In this document: positions 51,094-59,949 of the stretch, in pieces | How the letters are laid out: every line of letters starts with the position of its first letter | How positions within the stretch are numbered: the first letter of the stretch is position 1 | DNA from: Hydrogenophaga taeniospiralis CCUG 15921 | GTDB lineage: Bacteria > Pseudomonadota > Gammaproteobacteria > Burkholderiales > Burkholderiaceae_C | Assembly: GCF_001592305.1 (NCBI RefSeq) | Contig: NZ_BCWR01000001.1 | Location: 558,001-622,000 of the forward strand | DNA: 64,000 nucleotides | Direction: 5' to 3' | Position numbers and translations under genes: made by a program | Notes under the pieces: model-generated | Told to the model about the DNA's origin: nothing | The model's database searches: none | The model's input: the letters and a program-made list of their open reading frames with translations, nothing else

Positions 51094-51250
51094 GGCTGTT
51101 CTCCTCGGGTTTCCGGTGTCGCCAGTCGGGCTGGCATGCATGGGAATATAGCCCACAATGCGCGAAATCCCCACGCCGTGGACACCACGCTGGCCCTGCC
51201 CCGAAGGCCCACCAGCCCCGGGGCCACAACCCTTTGACGGAGACAACTTC

Positions 51251-52558
51251 ATGCCCGGTTATTCCGACCCCGGCTTTGACACGCTGGCGCTGCACGCCGG
51301 CGCCACGCCCGACGCCACCGGCGCGCGCGCCGTGCCGATCCACCTCACGACCTCGTTCGTCTTCGAGTCCAGCGACCACGCGGCCTCGCTGTTCAACCTG
51401 GAGCGCGCCGGCCACGTCTACAGCCGCATCAGCAACCCGACCAACGCGGTGTTCGAGCAGCGCATGGCCGCGCTCGAAGGCGGCATCGGCGCCATCGCGG
51501 TGGCCAGCGGCCAGGCGGCGCTGCACCTGTCCATCGCCACGCTCATGGGCGCGGGTTCGCACATCGTCGCCAGTACCGCCCTCTATGGCGGCAGCCAGAA
51601 CCTGCTGCACTACACGCTGCGCCGCTTCGGCATCGAGACCACCTTCGTGAAACCCGGCGACATCGACGGCTGGCGTGCCGCCGTGCGACCGAACACCAGG
51701 CTGTTCTTTGGCGAGACCGTGGGCAACCCCGGCCTGGACGTGCTCGACATTCCCACCGTGGCCCAGATCGCGCATGAAGCGAAAGTGCCGCTGCTGGTGG
51801 ACAGCACGCTCACGACACCCTACCTCATGAAGCCGCTGGAACTGGGCGCGGACATCGTCTACCACTCGGCCACCAAGTTCCTCAGTGGCCACGGCACCGT
51901 GATCGGCGGCGTGGTGGTGGATGGTGGCAGCTTCGACTGGGAGGCCTCGGGCAAATTCCCCGAGCTGACCGAGCCCTACGACGGCTTCCACGGCATGACC
52001 TTCAGTGAGGAAAGCACCGTCGGGGCTTTCCTGCTGCGCGCGCGCCGCGAAGGCCTGCGCGACTTCGGCGCCTGCCTCTCGCCGCACAGCGCCTGGCTGA
52101 TCCTGCAAGGCATCGAGACGCTGCCGCTGCGCATGGAGCGCCACATGGCGAACACCGAGAAGGTGGTGAGCTTCCTCGCCAGCCACCCGCTGGTGGGCCG
52201 CGTGGGCCACCCGCTGCTCGAATCGCACCCCAGCCACGCACTGGCGCAGAAGCTCCTGCGCCACGGCGCCAAAGGCGCGGGCTCGGTGTTCAGTTTTGAC
52301 ATCCAGGGCTCGCGCGCGCAAGGCAAGGCCTTCATCGAAGCACTCAAGCTCTTCAGCCACCTGGCCAACGTGGGCGACTGCCGCTCGCTGGTGATCCACC
52401 CGGCCAGTACCACGCACTTCCGCATGAGCGACGAAGCCCTGGCCGGCGCCGGCATCGGCCCGGGCACGATCCGCCTGTCCATCGGGCTGGAGGACCCGGA
52501 CGACCTGATCGACGATCTGAAGCGCGCACTCAAGGCTGCTGAGAAAGCGGGGGCCTGA
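51251..52558 (+). CDS. O-acetyl/O-succinylhomoserine sulfhydrylase (PLP)
   Basis: A 435-residue Cys/Met-metabolism enzyme. PGFDTLALHAGATPD and VYSRISNPTNAVFEQRMAALEGG at the N-terminus are typical; the PLP lysine is in YHSATKFLSGHG. HPASTTH near the C-terminus is a MetY/MetZ trait. It makes homocysteine from activated homoserine and sulfide. The start at 51251 has GGAGA 8 bases upstream. It is followed two bases later by the hydrolase gene. Confidence 0.9.
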   Translation: MPGYSDPGFDTLALHAGATPDATGARAVPIHLTTSFVFESSDHAASLFNLERAGHVYSRISNPTNAVFEQRMAALEGGIGAIAVASGQAALHLSIATLMGAGSHIVASTALYGGSQNLLHYTLRRFGIETTFVKPGDIDGWRAAVRPNTRLFFGETVGNPGLDVLDIPTVAQIAHEAKVPLLVDSTLTTPYLMKPLELGADIVYHSATKFLSGHGTVIGGVVVDGGSFDWEASGKFPELTEPYDGFHGMTFSEESTVGAFLLRARREGLRDFGACLSPHSAWLILQGIETLPLRMERHMANTEKVVSFLASHPLVGRVGHPLLESHPSHALAQKLLRHGAKGAGSVFSFDIQGSRAQGKAFIEALKLFSHLANVGDCRSLVIHPASTTHFRMSDEALAGAGIGPGTIRLSIGLEDPDDLIDDLKRALKAAEKAGA

Positions 52559-52560
52559 CC

Positions 52561-53382
52561 ATGTACCTCCAAGTCAACGGCGCCAACACTTACTGCTACA
52601 CCGGCGGCAAAGCTTTCGATGCCGCCCAACCCACCGTGGTCTTCATCCACGGCGTGCTCAACGACCACAGCGTGTGGATCCTGCAAAGCCGTTACCTGGC
52701 CCACCACGGCTGGAACGTGCTCGCGGTGGACCTGCCCGGCCACTGCAAGAGTGGCGGTGAAGCGCCGGCTTCCGTGGAAGCAGCAGCAGACTTCATCGGC
52801 GCCCTGCTCGACGCGGCCGGCGTGCAGCGCGCCGCCCTCATCGGCCACAGCTGGGGTTCGTTGATCGCGCTCGAAGCCGCCGCGCGCCTGAAAGAACGGG
52901 TCAGCCACCTGGTGCTGGTGGGCACGGCCTTCCCCATGAAGGTCTCGCCGGCGCTGATCGAGGCCTCGCTGAACGAGCCCATGAAAGCGCTGACCATGGT
53001 CAACGTGTTCTCGCGCAGCACACTGGCCGCTCCGCCGTCGGCGCTCGGCCCCGGCACCTGGGTCTACGGTGCGAGCATGGCGCTGGGCCGGCGCGTGCTG
53101 GCCAGCAACCCCAAGGTCAACGTGTTTCACCGCGGCTTCGTGGCCTGCGACACGTATGCGAATGGCGAGCAGGCCGTCGCGGCCATCACCTGCCCCGTGC
53201 TGTTCCTGCTCGGCGCCCAGGACCAGATGACCCAGCCCAGGGCGGCGCAGGGCCTGATCCAGGCGGCTCAGGCGGCGGGCAAGACCGTGCGGGTGGAGAA
53301 GCTGCCGGTCGGCCACCACCAGATGACGGAAACGCCCGACGCCACGCTGTTCGCCATCCGCGATTTCCTTCGGAGCCGCTGA
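52561..53382 (+). CDS. Alpha/beta hydrolase
   Basis: A 273-residue protein with the alpha/beta fold: oxyanion HGVLNDHSVW, nucleophile elbow GHSWGS, acid in LLGAQDQMTQP and catalytic His in LPVGHHQM. No signal peptide. It follows the homoserine sulfhydrylase gene by two bases and is probably co-transcribed. Its role in that context is unclear; it may hydrolyse an ester or thioester. Confidence 0.88.
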   Translation: MYLQVNGANTYCYTGGKAFDAAQPTVVFIHGVLNDHSVWILQSRYLAHHGWNVLAVDLPGHCKSGGEAPASVEAAADFIGALLDAAGVQRAALIGHSWGSLIALEAAARLKERVSHLVLVGTAFPMKVSPALIEASLNEPMKALTMVNVFSRSTLAAPPSALGPGTWVYGASMALGRRVLASNPKVNVFHRGFVACDTYANGEQAVAAITCPVLFLLGAQDQMTQPRAAQGLIQAAQAAGKTVRVEKLPVGHHQMTETPDATLFAIRDFLRSR

Positions 53383-53385
53383 GGC

Positions 53386-53760
53386 TTACTTGGCGAAGGC
53401 GCTCGGCCAGGCGTTGCGGGTCGCCGCCGCGGCTTGGCGAACCCATCGCCGCAAAGCTCGCCAGGCGGCGAGGCTCCAGCCGCGGCGCGGCACCGGCTCC
53501 ACCAGCGGCGTCAGCAGGTACTCGCTGTAGCAGGGCGGCGCGTCCTCCGATGGGCAGGGCCCGGCGTCGGCGCCGATCAGTATCCAGTCCTGCAGCAGGT
53601 CGATGCTGGCGCCGGGGCCGAGAAACAGGTCCTGCGCGGCGTTCGGCTGGGTCAGCCAGAAGCGGCCGCTGACCACCCGCAGGCGCATGCCGGCGCTGGC
53701 GTCGATCATGCGTGTCTGGCGCGGCAGCAGGCGGGTGGTCTGGGCTGTGGTGGGGTGCAT
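53386..53760 (-). CDS. DUF2917 protein
   Basis: A 124-residue protein. TTRLLPRQTRMIDASAGMRLRVVSGRFWLTQPNAAQDLFLGPGASIDL is the DUF2917 domain, a small beta-rich cupin-like unit. The start at 53760 gives MHPTTAQTT. The gene is convergent with the hydrolase (stops three bases apart) and has a MocR-type repeat 100 bases upstream (53862-53901). Confidence 0.82.
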   Translation of the reverse strand: MHPTTAQTTRLLPRQTRMIDASAGMRLRVVSGRFWLTQPNAAQDLFLGPGASIDLLQDWILIGADAGPCPSEDAPPCYSEYLLTPLVEPVPRRGWSLAAWRALRRWVRQAAAATRNAWPSAFAK

Positions 53761-53861
53761 GGCGGGCCTCCTGTGGATGAGGCTCCACTGTCCGGGTTTG
53801 CGCCCTCGCGCAACAGACACACAGACCTCCCAATTGGCGCCTGCCAGACCCGCACAGACCG

Positions 53862-53901
53862 CATCTGTGTGGTCTCTTTCAGGCCCATCTGTACCGGTCA
53901 G
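53862..53901 (+). repeat. 40-bp promoter-like direct repeat, copy A
   Basis: CATCTGTGTGGTCTCTTTC and GGCCCATCTGTACCGGTC recur at 58274-58313 in the same orientation with two differences in 40 bases. Each copy contains CATCTGT twice, 24 bases apart. This copy lies upstream of the DUF2917 gene. Confidence 0.85.
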
Positions 53902-54013
53902 CGGCACACACCGGCGCCGCGCGCGAGGCAGCAAGGGCATCGGTCTTCAGAATCGTAGCCCGATAGGGCGGCCAGACGTGTACGGAAGAAGCGGTTGACG
54001 TCGGCGCGATGCC
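53902..54013 (+). pseudogene. Decayed 3' end of a sensor-kinase gene (tentative)
   Basis: From about 53936, GGCATCGGTC then TTCAG.ATC and GCGGTTGACGTCGGCGC aligns with the 3' end of the intact kinase (58121-58207) at roughly 70% with a 12-base gap. In one frame it reads EEAVDVGA, matching AEGAVDVGA of the intact protein, with a stop in place of His. Upstream of this the match is faint. It looks like a remnant of a second copy. Confidence 0.4.
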
Positions 54014-54160
54014 TGGACTCGACACACTAACTATTTCTTGCTACTGCCACCCAATCAAGGAAAAATAGTCCAACGCAGCAGGAACCGCCATCCTGAGAAA
54101 ATGGCAGCGCCCCGTGAAACAGGATCCCGTACAACGTACAAGAACGGCAACAAGAAAAAA

Positions 54161-54670
54161 ATGAACGCTCACGCATTCTTTTGGACTGCGATTGCTTCAT
54201 CCCTGACCGTGCTGGCGCTCCCGGGTTCCGCGCCCATGGTGGCCCAGGCGCTCGAGTCTCCGGATACGCGGGGTCTGCGGGTGATCGCTGGCACGGACAT
54301 CCCGCTCGCGGCCCTCACAGAAGAAGCGGGTCTGTCCTCCAGGAATGTGTATGGCATTGCCCAGAACGCCCATGGCTTCCCTTGGTGTGCAACCGGGAGA
54401 TTCCGGACGGTGACCGAAGGGGCCATGGCTTTGCTGGATCGGCACACCGGACACCTCACCCGGCAAGCCATCGGCACGGGTCTGCGGGATGCGGCCAGTC
54501 TCAATGCGATTTCGACGGTTCACGAAGATGCGACAGGTGCGCTGTGGCTGGGCACCGGGGAAGCCGGCATCCTGCCATCGGACCCGACTGCGCGCCACCT
54601 GATGCAATGCAAACCCGACCCAACCAAGCCGCACAGCTCACGCAATAGTTTCCAGGAATTGCGGACATGA
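54161..54670 (+). pseudogene. Truncated propeller-sensor N-terminus
   Basis: A 169-codon ORF. A signal peptide (AIASSLTVLALPGSAPMVAQA) is followed by LTEEAGLSSRNVYGIAQNAHGFPWCATG and DATGALWLGTGEAGIL, which are two degenerate Reg_prop propeller repeats like those of the intact kinase at 54927. The rest of the propeller and the kinase are missing, so it is a relic of a paralog. The conserved WFGT reads WCAT. Confidence 0.6.
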
Positions 54671-54926
54671 GTGCGCCAGAAAAAGGAGCCGAATATCTTC
54701 CGTTCTATCTGGTCATGTGAATGTTGAGCGAAGCATCTGTTTTTCGAGTAATTTGATATTTCCCAAATCGATCATCTGACAGACAGCAGTCACGGCACGG
54801 AACAGCGATACCAAAGGTAAAGTCCTACTCAAACTGGCATGCACCATCTCAATGTTGTCTTTATATCTTTGAAAATCAACCAGACACCATCTCACGGCAG
54901 GCCACCCTTAAAACACAGAGACAATA
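54671..54926. other. A/T-rich spacer before the propeller kinase
   Basis: This 256-base stretch is markedly richer in A/T than the surrounding chromosome and holds no convincing gene. It presumably carries the kinase promoter; no clear -35/-10 pair could be fixed. Confidence 0.5.
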
Positions 54927-57900
54927 ATGAATACCAAAGCCATGCTGAAAAAAGCAATCTTGCTGGCTGCAATCATCTTGGTTGCCGAGGGAGTGGCTGG
55001 TATGGAAACCAATCCCCAGGAGATAGGCGAATCAAATTTCATTGAGAAAAACAGCAAATCTCCTTACAAGACAAAAAAAGAGGTTGTATTTTCCCGCCTG
55101 ACCATTGAGGACGGCCTGTCGCAATCGGATGTACGGGCCATCGTTCAGGATCAGCAGGGCTTCATGTGGTTTGGCACATGGCTGGGAGGATTGAATCGCT
55201 ACGACGGATATACCTTCAAGTCCTACAAACACAATACTCAAAGCAATCAAAGCCTCAGCAATGACAATGTCTGGACGCTTTTTGTTGACCGCGGCGGCGA
55301 TTTATGGGTGGGCACAATTGGCGGGGGCATGAACCGGTACGACCCAAAAACAGATAGCTTCGAGCGCTACCGCTTTCAGCCCAACCATCCGACGGGTCTG
55401 CCAAGTGACGATGTGAAGGCGTTTTATGAGGACGAGGCCGGCATGCTGTGGATCGCCACCGGTGGTGGGCTGAGCCGCTTTGATCGCAAGGCAGGAACCT
55501 TTTTCACGTACAAAAATGACCCCAAGGACCCCACCAGCCTGAGTGACAACGATGTACGAGCCATCTGGAGGGACCAGAAAACCGGTCTGTTGTGGTTGGG
55601 AACACGCAAAGGCGGGGTCAATGTATTAGATCCGTCAACCGGGCGTTTTACACGGTATCAACACAAACCAGACGATCCCACCAGCCTGAGCAACAACGTC
55701 GTTACCCACATCTTTCAGGATCGTGCAGGCACCGTGTGGATTTCCACACGGGGGAAACTCAACCGTTTTGATGCACAGACCAAAACATTCGCCCAGTATC
55801 ACTCCGACCCCAACAACCCCGACAGCATCAGCGATGACGAGGTGACGATGGCCTATGAGGATCGGGCGGGCCACTTCTGGGTGGCCACCAACAATGGCCT
55901 GAATCTGCTCGATCGAGAGAAGGGAACCTTTGTCCAATACCACCACGATCCACACAATCCCGACAGTCTGGGCAACAGTGTCATCAATTCCGGCGCACTG
56001 TACGAAGATCGCTCTGGTGCACTGTGGATTGGCACCATCTACAACGGCGTCAGCCGCTTGCCTGGAGAGCCGGGGAAATTCATCACCTACCGCAACAATC
56101 CTGGCGACACCAACAGCCTGAGCCACAACAACGTCACAGGCATCCACGTAGACAAAGCACACAACGTCTGGATTGGCACTGAAACGGGCCTGGATCGTTT
56201 TGACGGGCAAACGTTTACCCACTACAGACATGATCCAAAGAACCCAAAGAGCCTCAGCCCCGGCACCGCGCGAACGATCACCGAGGACGCCCAGGGCAGG
56301 CTGTGGATTGGCACCAACGGCGGGGGCATAAGTCGCTTTGACGGTCAACAATTCATTCACTACCGAAATGAGCCAGACAACCCGAAAAGCCTAGCCGGGA
56401 ATTTGGTGAAAAATATTGCCGCAGACGCCAAGGGTGGTTTGTGGATTGGAATGCAGGGCCTCGGGCTGGATTATTTTGACGGGCAAAACTTTGTTCATTT
56501 CAAACCGGACAAAGAAGATCCCAACAGCCTGCCCGACCCCTACATCTATGCACTTTTTGTAGGTCAAAACGGGGTGCTCTGGATCGGTACGGTCAAGAGG
56601 GGGCTGGTCCGGTACGATCCAGCAACCGGGACATTCACCAACTACCTGCTCGACCCTGAGCAACCCGGTAACCAAGCCGCCAATTGGGTGCAGGATATCT
56701 ATTCAGACCAGACGGGTCTTTGGGTAGGAGCGAGTTCAGGCCTTTTCCGTTTTGATCCATTGTCCGAAAAATTCACCCACCACTACACGGAAAAGGACGG
56801 TCTGGCAAGCAGCTCCATTGTGGGCGTGCGGGGCGATGCGCAGGGAAACCTTTGGGTGAGCACGACAAACGGACTCTCCCGCTTTGACCCCAAAAACAAA
56901 ACCTTTCGCAACTACGATGCCCACGACGGCCTCCAAAGCAACGAGTTCTCCCGAATAGCCCATGCCCAATCGCCAGACGGGCAATTGTTCTTTGGCGGCG
57001 TCAAAGGATTGAGCGCATTCAATCCGGACAAAATGATGGACAACCCGACGCCGCCACCGGTGGTGCTGACCAGTTTTTCACTCTTCAACAAACCGGTTGA
57101 AATCGGCGGCAAGGATTCTCCGCTCCAGCAGGCGATCAACGTTGCGCCAGGCATCACTCTTCGCCACGACCAGTCCGTCTTTCGCTTTCAGTTTGCAGCA
57201 CTCAACTACACGGCTCCGAAAAAAAACCGCTACGCCTATTTGCTGGAAGGGTTTGATACGGAGTGGCGGTACACGGACGCGGAAAACCGTTTCGCCACCT
57301 ACACCAACCTTGATCCTGGTGTGTACCGGTTCCGGGTCAAGGCATCGAACAACGATGGTCTCTGGAATGAAGAGGGAGCAGCGCTCACGGTGCAGATCAC
57401 GCCACCCTGGTGGGCCACGTGGTGGTTCCTCAGTCTGGCGTTGACGCTCCTGCTGGGCCTGGCGTTCAGCGGCTATCGCCTGCGGATCATGCGCCTGAGG
57501 CGATACAGCCAGAAGCTGGAACGCGACGTGACCGAGCGCACAGCCGAACTGGCCGCGAAAAACAAGGAGCTGGAGGCCTTTTCCCATTCCGTCTCGCACG
57601 ATCTGCGTGCACCGGTGCGCCACATCGACGGTTATCTGTCGCTACTCAGGGAGAACATTGAGCCGACGCTCGATGCAGACAATCGGAAGCTCATCGAAAC
57701 GATTGCCAGCGCGACAAACCACATGGGCACGCTGATCGACGACCTGCTGTCTTTCTCGCGGATGGGGCGCCAGGAGCTGAGCAAAACCTCTGTGGACCTG
57801 GGTGCCCTGGTGGCCGATGTCGTTCAGGAGATGGCGCCGGAGACCGAGGGCAGAGAGATCGATTGGCGCATCGGCGAACTGCCCGTGGTCGTCGGCGATC

Positions 57901-58241
57901 AGGCCATGTTGCGGGTCGTGCTGGTCAACCTGATCTCGAACGCCCTGAAATACACCCAGAAGCGTGAGAGGGCAGAGATCACCATCGGCTGCGAGCCTGA
58001 CCAGGCGGCGGAAACCGTGGTTTTCATCCGGGACAACGGCGCCGGCTTTGACATGCAATACCGCGACAAGCTCTTCGGTGTCTTTCAACGCCTGCACCGC
58101 ATGGAAGATTTTCAGGGCACAGGCATCGGTCTGGCCAACGTTTTCAGGATCATCAGCCGGCATGGCGGCCGGGCGCGGGCAGAAGGGGCGGTTGATGTCG
58201 GTGCAACGTTCTATTTCTCGCTACCGAAGGAAAAAGCCTGA
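54927..58241 (+). CDS. Large hybrid-type sensor: periplasmic propeller histidine kinase
   Basis: A 1104-residue protein. An N-terminal signal/anchor (AILLAAIILVAEGVAG) is followed by about a dozen Reg_prop propeller repeats (FMWFGTWLGGLNRYDG, LWIGTNGGGISRFDG) to residue about 720, a Y_Y_Y domain (NRYAYLLEGFDTEWRYT), a transmembrane helix (WWFLSLALTLLLGLAFSGY), an H-box SHSVSHDLRAPVRH, N-box NLISNALKYT and G-boxes DNGAGFD and GTGIGLANV. No receiver or DNA-binding domain follows, unlike Bacteroidetes hybrid systems, and no response regulator is adjacent. Lower GC and A/T-rich upstream DNA suggest acquisition by transfer. Confidence 0.88.
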   Translation: MNTKAMLKKAILLAAIILVAEGVAGMETNPQEIGESNFIEKNSKSPYKTKKEVVFSRLTIEDGLSQSDVRAIVQDQQGFMWFGTWLGGLNRYDGYTFKSYKHNTQSNQSLSNDNVWTLFVDRGGDLWVGTIGGGMNRYDPKTDSFERYRFQPNHPTGLPSDDVKAFYEDEAGMLWIATGGGLSRFDRKAGTFFTYKNDPKDPTSLSDNDVRAIWRDQKTGLLWLGTRKGGVNVLDPSTGRFTRYQHKPDDPTSLSNNVVTHIFQDRAGTVWISTRGKLNRFDAQTKTFAQYHSDPNNPDSISDDEVTMAYEDRAGHFWVATNNGLNLLDREKGTFVQYHHDPHNPDSLGNSVINSGALYEDRSGALWIGTIYNGVSRLPGEPGKFITYRNNPGDTNSLSHNNVTGIHVDKAHNVWIGTETGLDRFDGQTFTHYRHDPKNPKSLSPGTARTITEDAQGRLWIGTNGGGISRFDGQQFIHYRNEPDNPKSLAGNLVKNIAADAKGGLWIGMQGLGLDYFDGQNFVHFKPDKEDPNSLPDPYIYALFVGQNGVLWIGTVKRGLVRYDPATGTFTNYLLDPEQPGNQAANWVQDIYSDQTGLWVGASSGLFRFDPLSEKFTHHYTEKDGLASSSIVGVRGDAQGNLWVSTTNGLSRFDPKNKTFRNYDAHDGLQSNEFSRIAHAQSPDGQLFFGGVKGLSAFNPDKMMDNPTPPPVVLTSFSLFNKPVEIGGKDSPLQQAINVAPGITLRHDQSVFRFQFAALNYTAPKKNRYAYLLEGFDTEWRYTDAENRFATYTNLDPGVYRFRVKASNNDGLWNEEGAALTVQITPPWWATWWFLSLALTLLLGLAFSGYRLRIMRLRRYSQKLERDVTERTAELAAKNKELEAFSHSVSHDLRAPVRHIDGYLSLLRENIEPTLDADNRKLIETIASATNHMGTLIDDLLSFSRMGRQELSKTSVDLGALVADVVQEMAPETEGREIDWRIGELPVVVGDQAMLRVVLVNLISNALKYTQKRERAEITIGCEPDQAAETVVFIRDNGAGFDMQYRDKLFGVFQRLHRMEDFQGTGIGLANVFRIISRHGGRARAEGAVDVGATFYFSLPKEKA

Positions 58242-58273
58242 AGACGGTCATGGTGACCGCCAACCACCCCATG

Positions 58274-58313
58274 CATCTGTGTGGTCTCTTTCGGGCCCAT
58301 CTGTACCGGTCGG
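58274..58313 (+). repeat. 40-bp promoter-like direct repeat, copy B
   Basis: This is the second copy of the repeat at 53862-53901 (38 of 40 identical). It lies 54 bases before the MocR gene. The doubled CATCTGT resembles the direct repeats bound by MocR regulators; that role is inferred. Confidence 0.85.
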
Positions 58314-58366
58314 TGCCGACCCCTGGCCCCGGTGGCGACCGAGCGCTGGGTTAGCATGGAAACGCC

Positions 58367-59887
58367 ATGCCAGCGCCGCCCCCCACCCTCACGCTGTGTC
58401 CGGTTCCACCCGCCAGCCCCGCCCCCGCCCTGCCGCTGTACCAGCAGATCGCGCAGACACTGGCACAGCTCATCCACAGCGGCACCTTCAAGGCCGGCCA
58501 GCGCTTGCCGTCGGTGCGCGAGACGGCGCTCACCCAGGGCGTGTCCATCTCCACCGCCATGCAGGCCTTTCGCCAACTGGAGGAACAGGGCCTGGTGCAG
58601 GCACGCCCCAAGGCCGGGTACTTCGTGAAGCGCGCCCAGCGCATCGCCCAGCCCGGCCTGAGCGCACCACCACAGCGCAGCTTCCTGCTGGAGCGCCAAA
58701 GCCGTTCCGAAGCGTTCGCCCTGCTGCACCAGCCCGGTGACCGAGCGAGCTTTGGCGGCTTCACACCGGAAAGCAGCGACCTGTTCGACGACGAGCGCCT
58801 GCGGGTGGCCATGGGCCGCGCCTCGCGCGTGCACCGGCGCAGCCTGACCGAATACAACAAGGCCGATGCCGGGCGGCCCGCGCTGCGCGCGGCGGTGGCG
58901 CAGCGCGCCCTGCACCTGGGTTGCGGATTCGATGCCTCGGACATCGTCATCACCGCCAGTTGCACCCAGGCGGTCAGCCTGTGCCTGCGCGCCGTCACAC
59001 AGCCGGGGGACGTGGTGGCGCTGGAGTCGCCAACCTTCTTCGGCTACCTCGACCTGATCGAATCCCAGGGCCTGCGGGTGCTGGAGATTCCTACCCACCC
59101 GGCCACCGGGCTCTCGCTGCCCGCGCTGGAACTGGCGCTGGACACGCAGCCCGTCAAGGCCGTGCTTGCGGCCCCCACGCTGTCCAACCCGCTGGGCTCG
59201 GTGATGCCGCTGTCGGCCAAGCAGCGCCTGGTACAGTTGCTGGCCCGGCGGCAGGTGCCGCTGATCGAGGACGTGGTGTTCAACGACCTGCTGGCCGGCG
59301 ACGAGCGGCGCAAGGCCGCCAAGGCTTACGACACCGAGGGCAACGTCATGATCTGCGGCTCGTTCGCCAAGACCCTGACACCGGGCATCCGCCTGGGCTG
59401 GGTGGCCGCGGGCCGCTGGCGCGATGCCATCGCCACCCACAAGCGGCTGCAGGGCGCGGCCACCAACGTGGTGCTGGAAGAAGCCCTGGCCGACCTGCTC
59501 ACCCAGGGCAGCTACGAAGCCCACCTGCGACGCCTCACCGCCCACATGCGGCAGCGCCGCAACGAGGCCCGGCACCTGATCGCGCACCACTTTCCGCCAG
59601 GCACGCGCGTGAGCAACCCGCCGTCGGGCGACACGCTGTGGCTGGAGCTCAATCCGGCCATCGGCTGCATGGACCTGTTCCGGCGCTGCGCCAGCGAAGG
59701 CATCACCTTCGGCCCGGGCGAGCTGTTCACCGCCACCGACCGCTACCGCAACTGCCTGCGCCTGAACTTCTCGGGCCCCTGGAACGCCGTCACCATGCAG
59801 GCCCTGGCGCGCATCGGCGAGATCGCGCGCCAGATGCTGGAGCGCCCCGCCGCGAGCCCGACGCCCCCGGTGCTGCGGCGCGCCTGA
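58367..59887 (+). CDS. MocR-type regulator (GntR HTH plus aminotransferase domain)
   Basis: A 506-residue protein. The N-terminal GntR winged helix (LPLYQQIAQTLAQLIHSGTFKAGQRLPSVRETALTQGVS) is joined to a fold-type I aminotransferase domain with the PLP lysine in CGSFAKTLTPGIRLGW. MocR proteins usually sense PLP or an amine and control nearby metabolic genes. Points away from the DUF2917 gene, with the kinase insert between. Confidence 0.9.
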   Translation: MPAPPPTLTLCPVPPASPAPALPLYQQIAQTLAQLIHSGTFKAGQRLPSVRETALTQGVSISTAMQAFRQLEEQGLVQARPKAGYFVKRAQRIAQPGLSAPPQRSFLLERQSRSEAFALLHQPGDRASFGGFTPESSDLFDDERLRVAMGRASRVHRRSLTEYNKADAGRPALRAAVAQRALHLGCGFDASDIVITASCTQAVSLCLRAVTQPGDVVALESPTFFGYLDLIESQGLRVLEIPTHPATGLSLPALELALDTQPVKAVLAAPTLSNPLGSVMPLSAKQRLVQLLARRQVPLIEDVVFNDLLAGDERRKAAKAYDTEGNVMICGSFAKTLTPGIRLGWVAAGRWRDAIATHKRLQGAATNVVLEEALADLLTQGSYEAHLRRLTAHMRQRRNEARHLIAHHFPPGTRVSNPPSGDTLWLELNPAIGCMDLFRRCASEGITFGPGELFTATDRYRNCLRLNFSGPWNAVTMQALARIGEIARQMLERPAASPTPPVLRRA

Positions 59888-59949
59888 GCGACTCCCGGCG
59901 GGAAAACCAGCACCCGCGTTCCAGCGCCCGCGGCCACAATGGCCGCACG

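Noticed and set aside
51094-51250. SAM-type riboswitch before the homoserine sulfhydrylase gene
   Set aside because: I looked for conserved SAM-II or SAH riboswitch elements and saw none in this 157-base leader.
54713-54895. Sixty-codon minus-strand ORF before the propeller kinase
   Set aside because: It lies in A/T-rich DNA, has no ribosome site or similarity that I can see, and overlaps the probable kinase promoter.
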